Made by a program: the position numbers and the translations under genes. Of a DNA stretch of 64,000 nt, positions 63,059 through 64,000 are shown piece after piece (the first letter of the stretch is position 1; each line of letters opens with the position of its first letter). The DNA comes from Pseudomonas piscis (GTDB lineage Bacteria > Pseudomonadota > Gammaproteobacteria > Pseudomonadales > Pseudomonadaceae): the NCBI RefSeq assembly GCF_009380155.1, contig NZ_WHUV01000001.1, positions 1,612,001-1,676,000 of the forward strand, given 5' to 3'. Under the pieces are notes generated by a model, which worked only from the letters and a program-made list of their open reading frames with translations, searched no databases and was not told the origin of the DNA.

Positions 63059-63913
63059 ATGGAAATCGGTCTGCGCGAGTGGCTGATCGTCATCGGCATT
63101 ATTGTCATCGCCGGTATTCTTTTTGATGGCTGGCGGCGTATGCGCGGCGGCAAGGGCAAGTTGAAGTTCCGTCTTGATCGAAGTCTTTCCAACTTGCCGG
63201 ATGAGGAAGGCAATGCCGAACTGCTGGGTCCGTCCCGGGTGCTGGACAACCACAAGGAGCCGCAACTGGATGAGCATGACTTGCCTTCGGTGAGCATGCC
63301 GGCCCGCGAGCCTCGGGAAAGTTCTTCGTCCAAGCGCGGCAAGCGTGGTAGCGAGCCGCAGCAGGGCGACCTCAACCTGGACCTGGATCTGGACAACGGT
63401 CCGAGCTTCAGCAGCCGTGACGATGATTTCCCGGCCGATGAAGGCAAGGCTGCCGGCTTCGGCGACAAGGACCAGCCCCAGGCCGAGGAAGTGCTGGTGA
63501 TCAGCGTGATCTGCCGTGATGCGGCGGGCTTCAAGGGGCCGGCACTGTTGCAGAACATCCTCGAGAGCGGCCTGCGTTTTGGCGAGATGGATATCTTCCA
63601 CCGCCACGAAAGCATGGCTGGCAACGGCGAAGTGCTGTTCTCCATGGCCAACGCGGTCAAGCCCGGGGTGTTCGACCTGGATGATATCGACCACTTCAGC
63701 ACCCCGGCCGTGAGCTTCTTCCTGGGCCTGCCGGGCCCGCGTCATCCGAAACAGGCTTTCGACGTAATGGTGGCCGCGGCGCGCAAGTTGTCCCAGGAGC
63801 TCAATGGCGAGCTAAAGGACGACCAGCGCAGCGTCCTGACCGCCCAGACCATCGAACACTACCGCCAGCGCATCGTCGAGTTCGAGCGCCGTGCCCTGAC
63901 CCAGAAGCGGTGA
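63059..63913 (+). CDS. zipA: Cell division protein ZipA
   Basis: 284-aa inner-membrane protein that tethers FtsZ to the membrane early in division. It has one N-terminal membrane segment (about residues 9-25, [17 protein letters not shown]) and a charged, poorly conserved linker (about 30-140). The C-terminal FtsZ-binding domain follows (about 145-280, [42 protein letters not shown]). ATG at 63059. The 257 bp between smc and this gene contain no further gene. The DNA ligase gene ligA usually follows in Pseudomonas but starts after the window end. Confidence 0.94.
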   Translation: MEIGLREWLIVIGIIVIAGILFDGWRRMRGGKGKLKFRLDRSLSNLPDEEGNAELLGPSRVLDNHKEPQLDEHDLPSVSMPAREPRESSSSKRGKRGSEPQQGDLNLDLDLDNGPSFSSRDDDFPADEGKAAGFGDKDQPQAEEVLVISVICRDAAGFKGPALLQNILESGLRFGEMDIFHRHESMAGNGEVLFSMANAVKPGVFDLDDIDHFSTPAVSFFLGLPGPRHPKQAFDVMVAAARKLSQELNGELKDDQRSVLTAQTIEHYRQRIVEFERRALTQKR

Positions 63914-63957
63914 CCCTCTGATCGCTGGCCAGCGATTTCGCCGAAGCGGGATCTATC

Positions 63958-63985
63958 CTGTAGGAGTCGACTGGCCAGCCAAGCC
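63958..63985. repeat. REP-like fragment after zipA
   Basis: CTGTAGGAGTCGACTGGCCA with AGCC following matches the start of REP units elsewhere in the window (50328). Any partner would be beyond the window end. Confidence 0.4.
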
Positions 63986-64000
63986 TGAACACCATCTTCG

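Overview
The window is high-GC chromosomal DNA from a fluorescent Pseudomonas, most likely of the P. fluorescens/protegens/chlororaphis group. The evidence is the gene order crfX-cmpX-sigX-oprF, ppsR/ppsA, the nasS-nasT-narK-kinase-nirBD-nasA-cobA cluster, pyrD-rmf-rlmL, xdhABC next to smc-zipA, and many short REP-type palindromes. It reads as core and metabolic genome. I see no prophage, plasmid, rRNA, tRNA, insertion sequence or CRISPR array.

Layout. 1-1.3 kb: a truncated NCS1 nucleobase-type transporter behind a perfect TTTTGTATACAAAA palindrome. 1.8-5.2 kb: cysH, a 268-bp nested inverted-repeat element, thrH and pabB. 5.3-8.4 kb: a tight three-gene operon encoding a periplasmic retropepsin-like protease, a catalytically dead transglutaminase fused to a multi-pass membrane domain, and a cytoplasmic RimK-like ATP-grasp ligase. 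8.6-17 kb: the 2-methylcitrate (propionate) operon, GntR regulator-prpB-prpC-acnD-prpF-prpD. 17-21.5 kb: ppsR/ppsA and an alpha/beta hydrolase. 21.8-26.2 kb: rraA, zntB and the envelope-stress block crfX-cmpX-sigX-oprF.

26.2-37.8 kb (all minus strand): nitrate assimilation. The transcription order is nasS-nasT (nitrate sensor and ANTAR antiterminator), then narK plus a PP2C/Ser-Thr kinase fusion, then nirB-nirD-nasA-cobA. Sigma-54-like promoters precede all three units. The narK and nirB leaders both contain an ANTAR-type RNA: hairpins with A-x-x-G hexaloops, the last of which shares bases with an intrinsic terminator. Nitrogen limitation (sigma-54/NtrC) and nitrate (NasS/NasT) therefore appear to be integrated twice in one cluster.

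38-46.7 kb: pyrD, rmf, rlmL, a CHASE/PAS/GGDEF diguanylate cyclase, dacB (PBP4) and yggL. 46.9-59.3 kb: a purine-catabolism neighbourhood with a BenE-type transporter, a GntR and a LysR regulator, a Tsx/OmpK-like porin, a SUKH-fold protein, guanine deaminase and xanthine dehydrogenase XdhABC. XdhA is divergent from a second GntR regulator across two tandem TGAC-N6-GTCA palindromes that overlap the xdhA promoter. 59.3-63.9 kb: smc and zipA.

Gene calls rest on recognisable protein families. RNA and promoter calls rest on motifs read by eye and have not been computed or tested.
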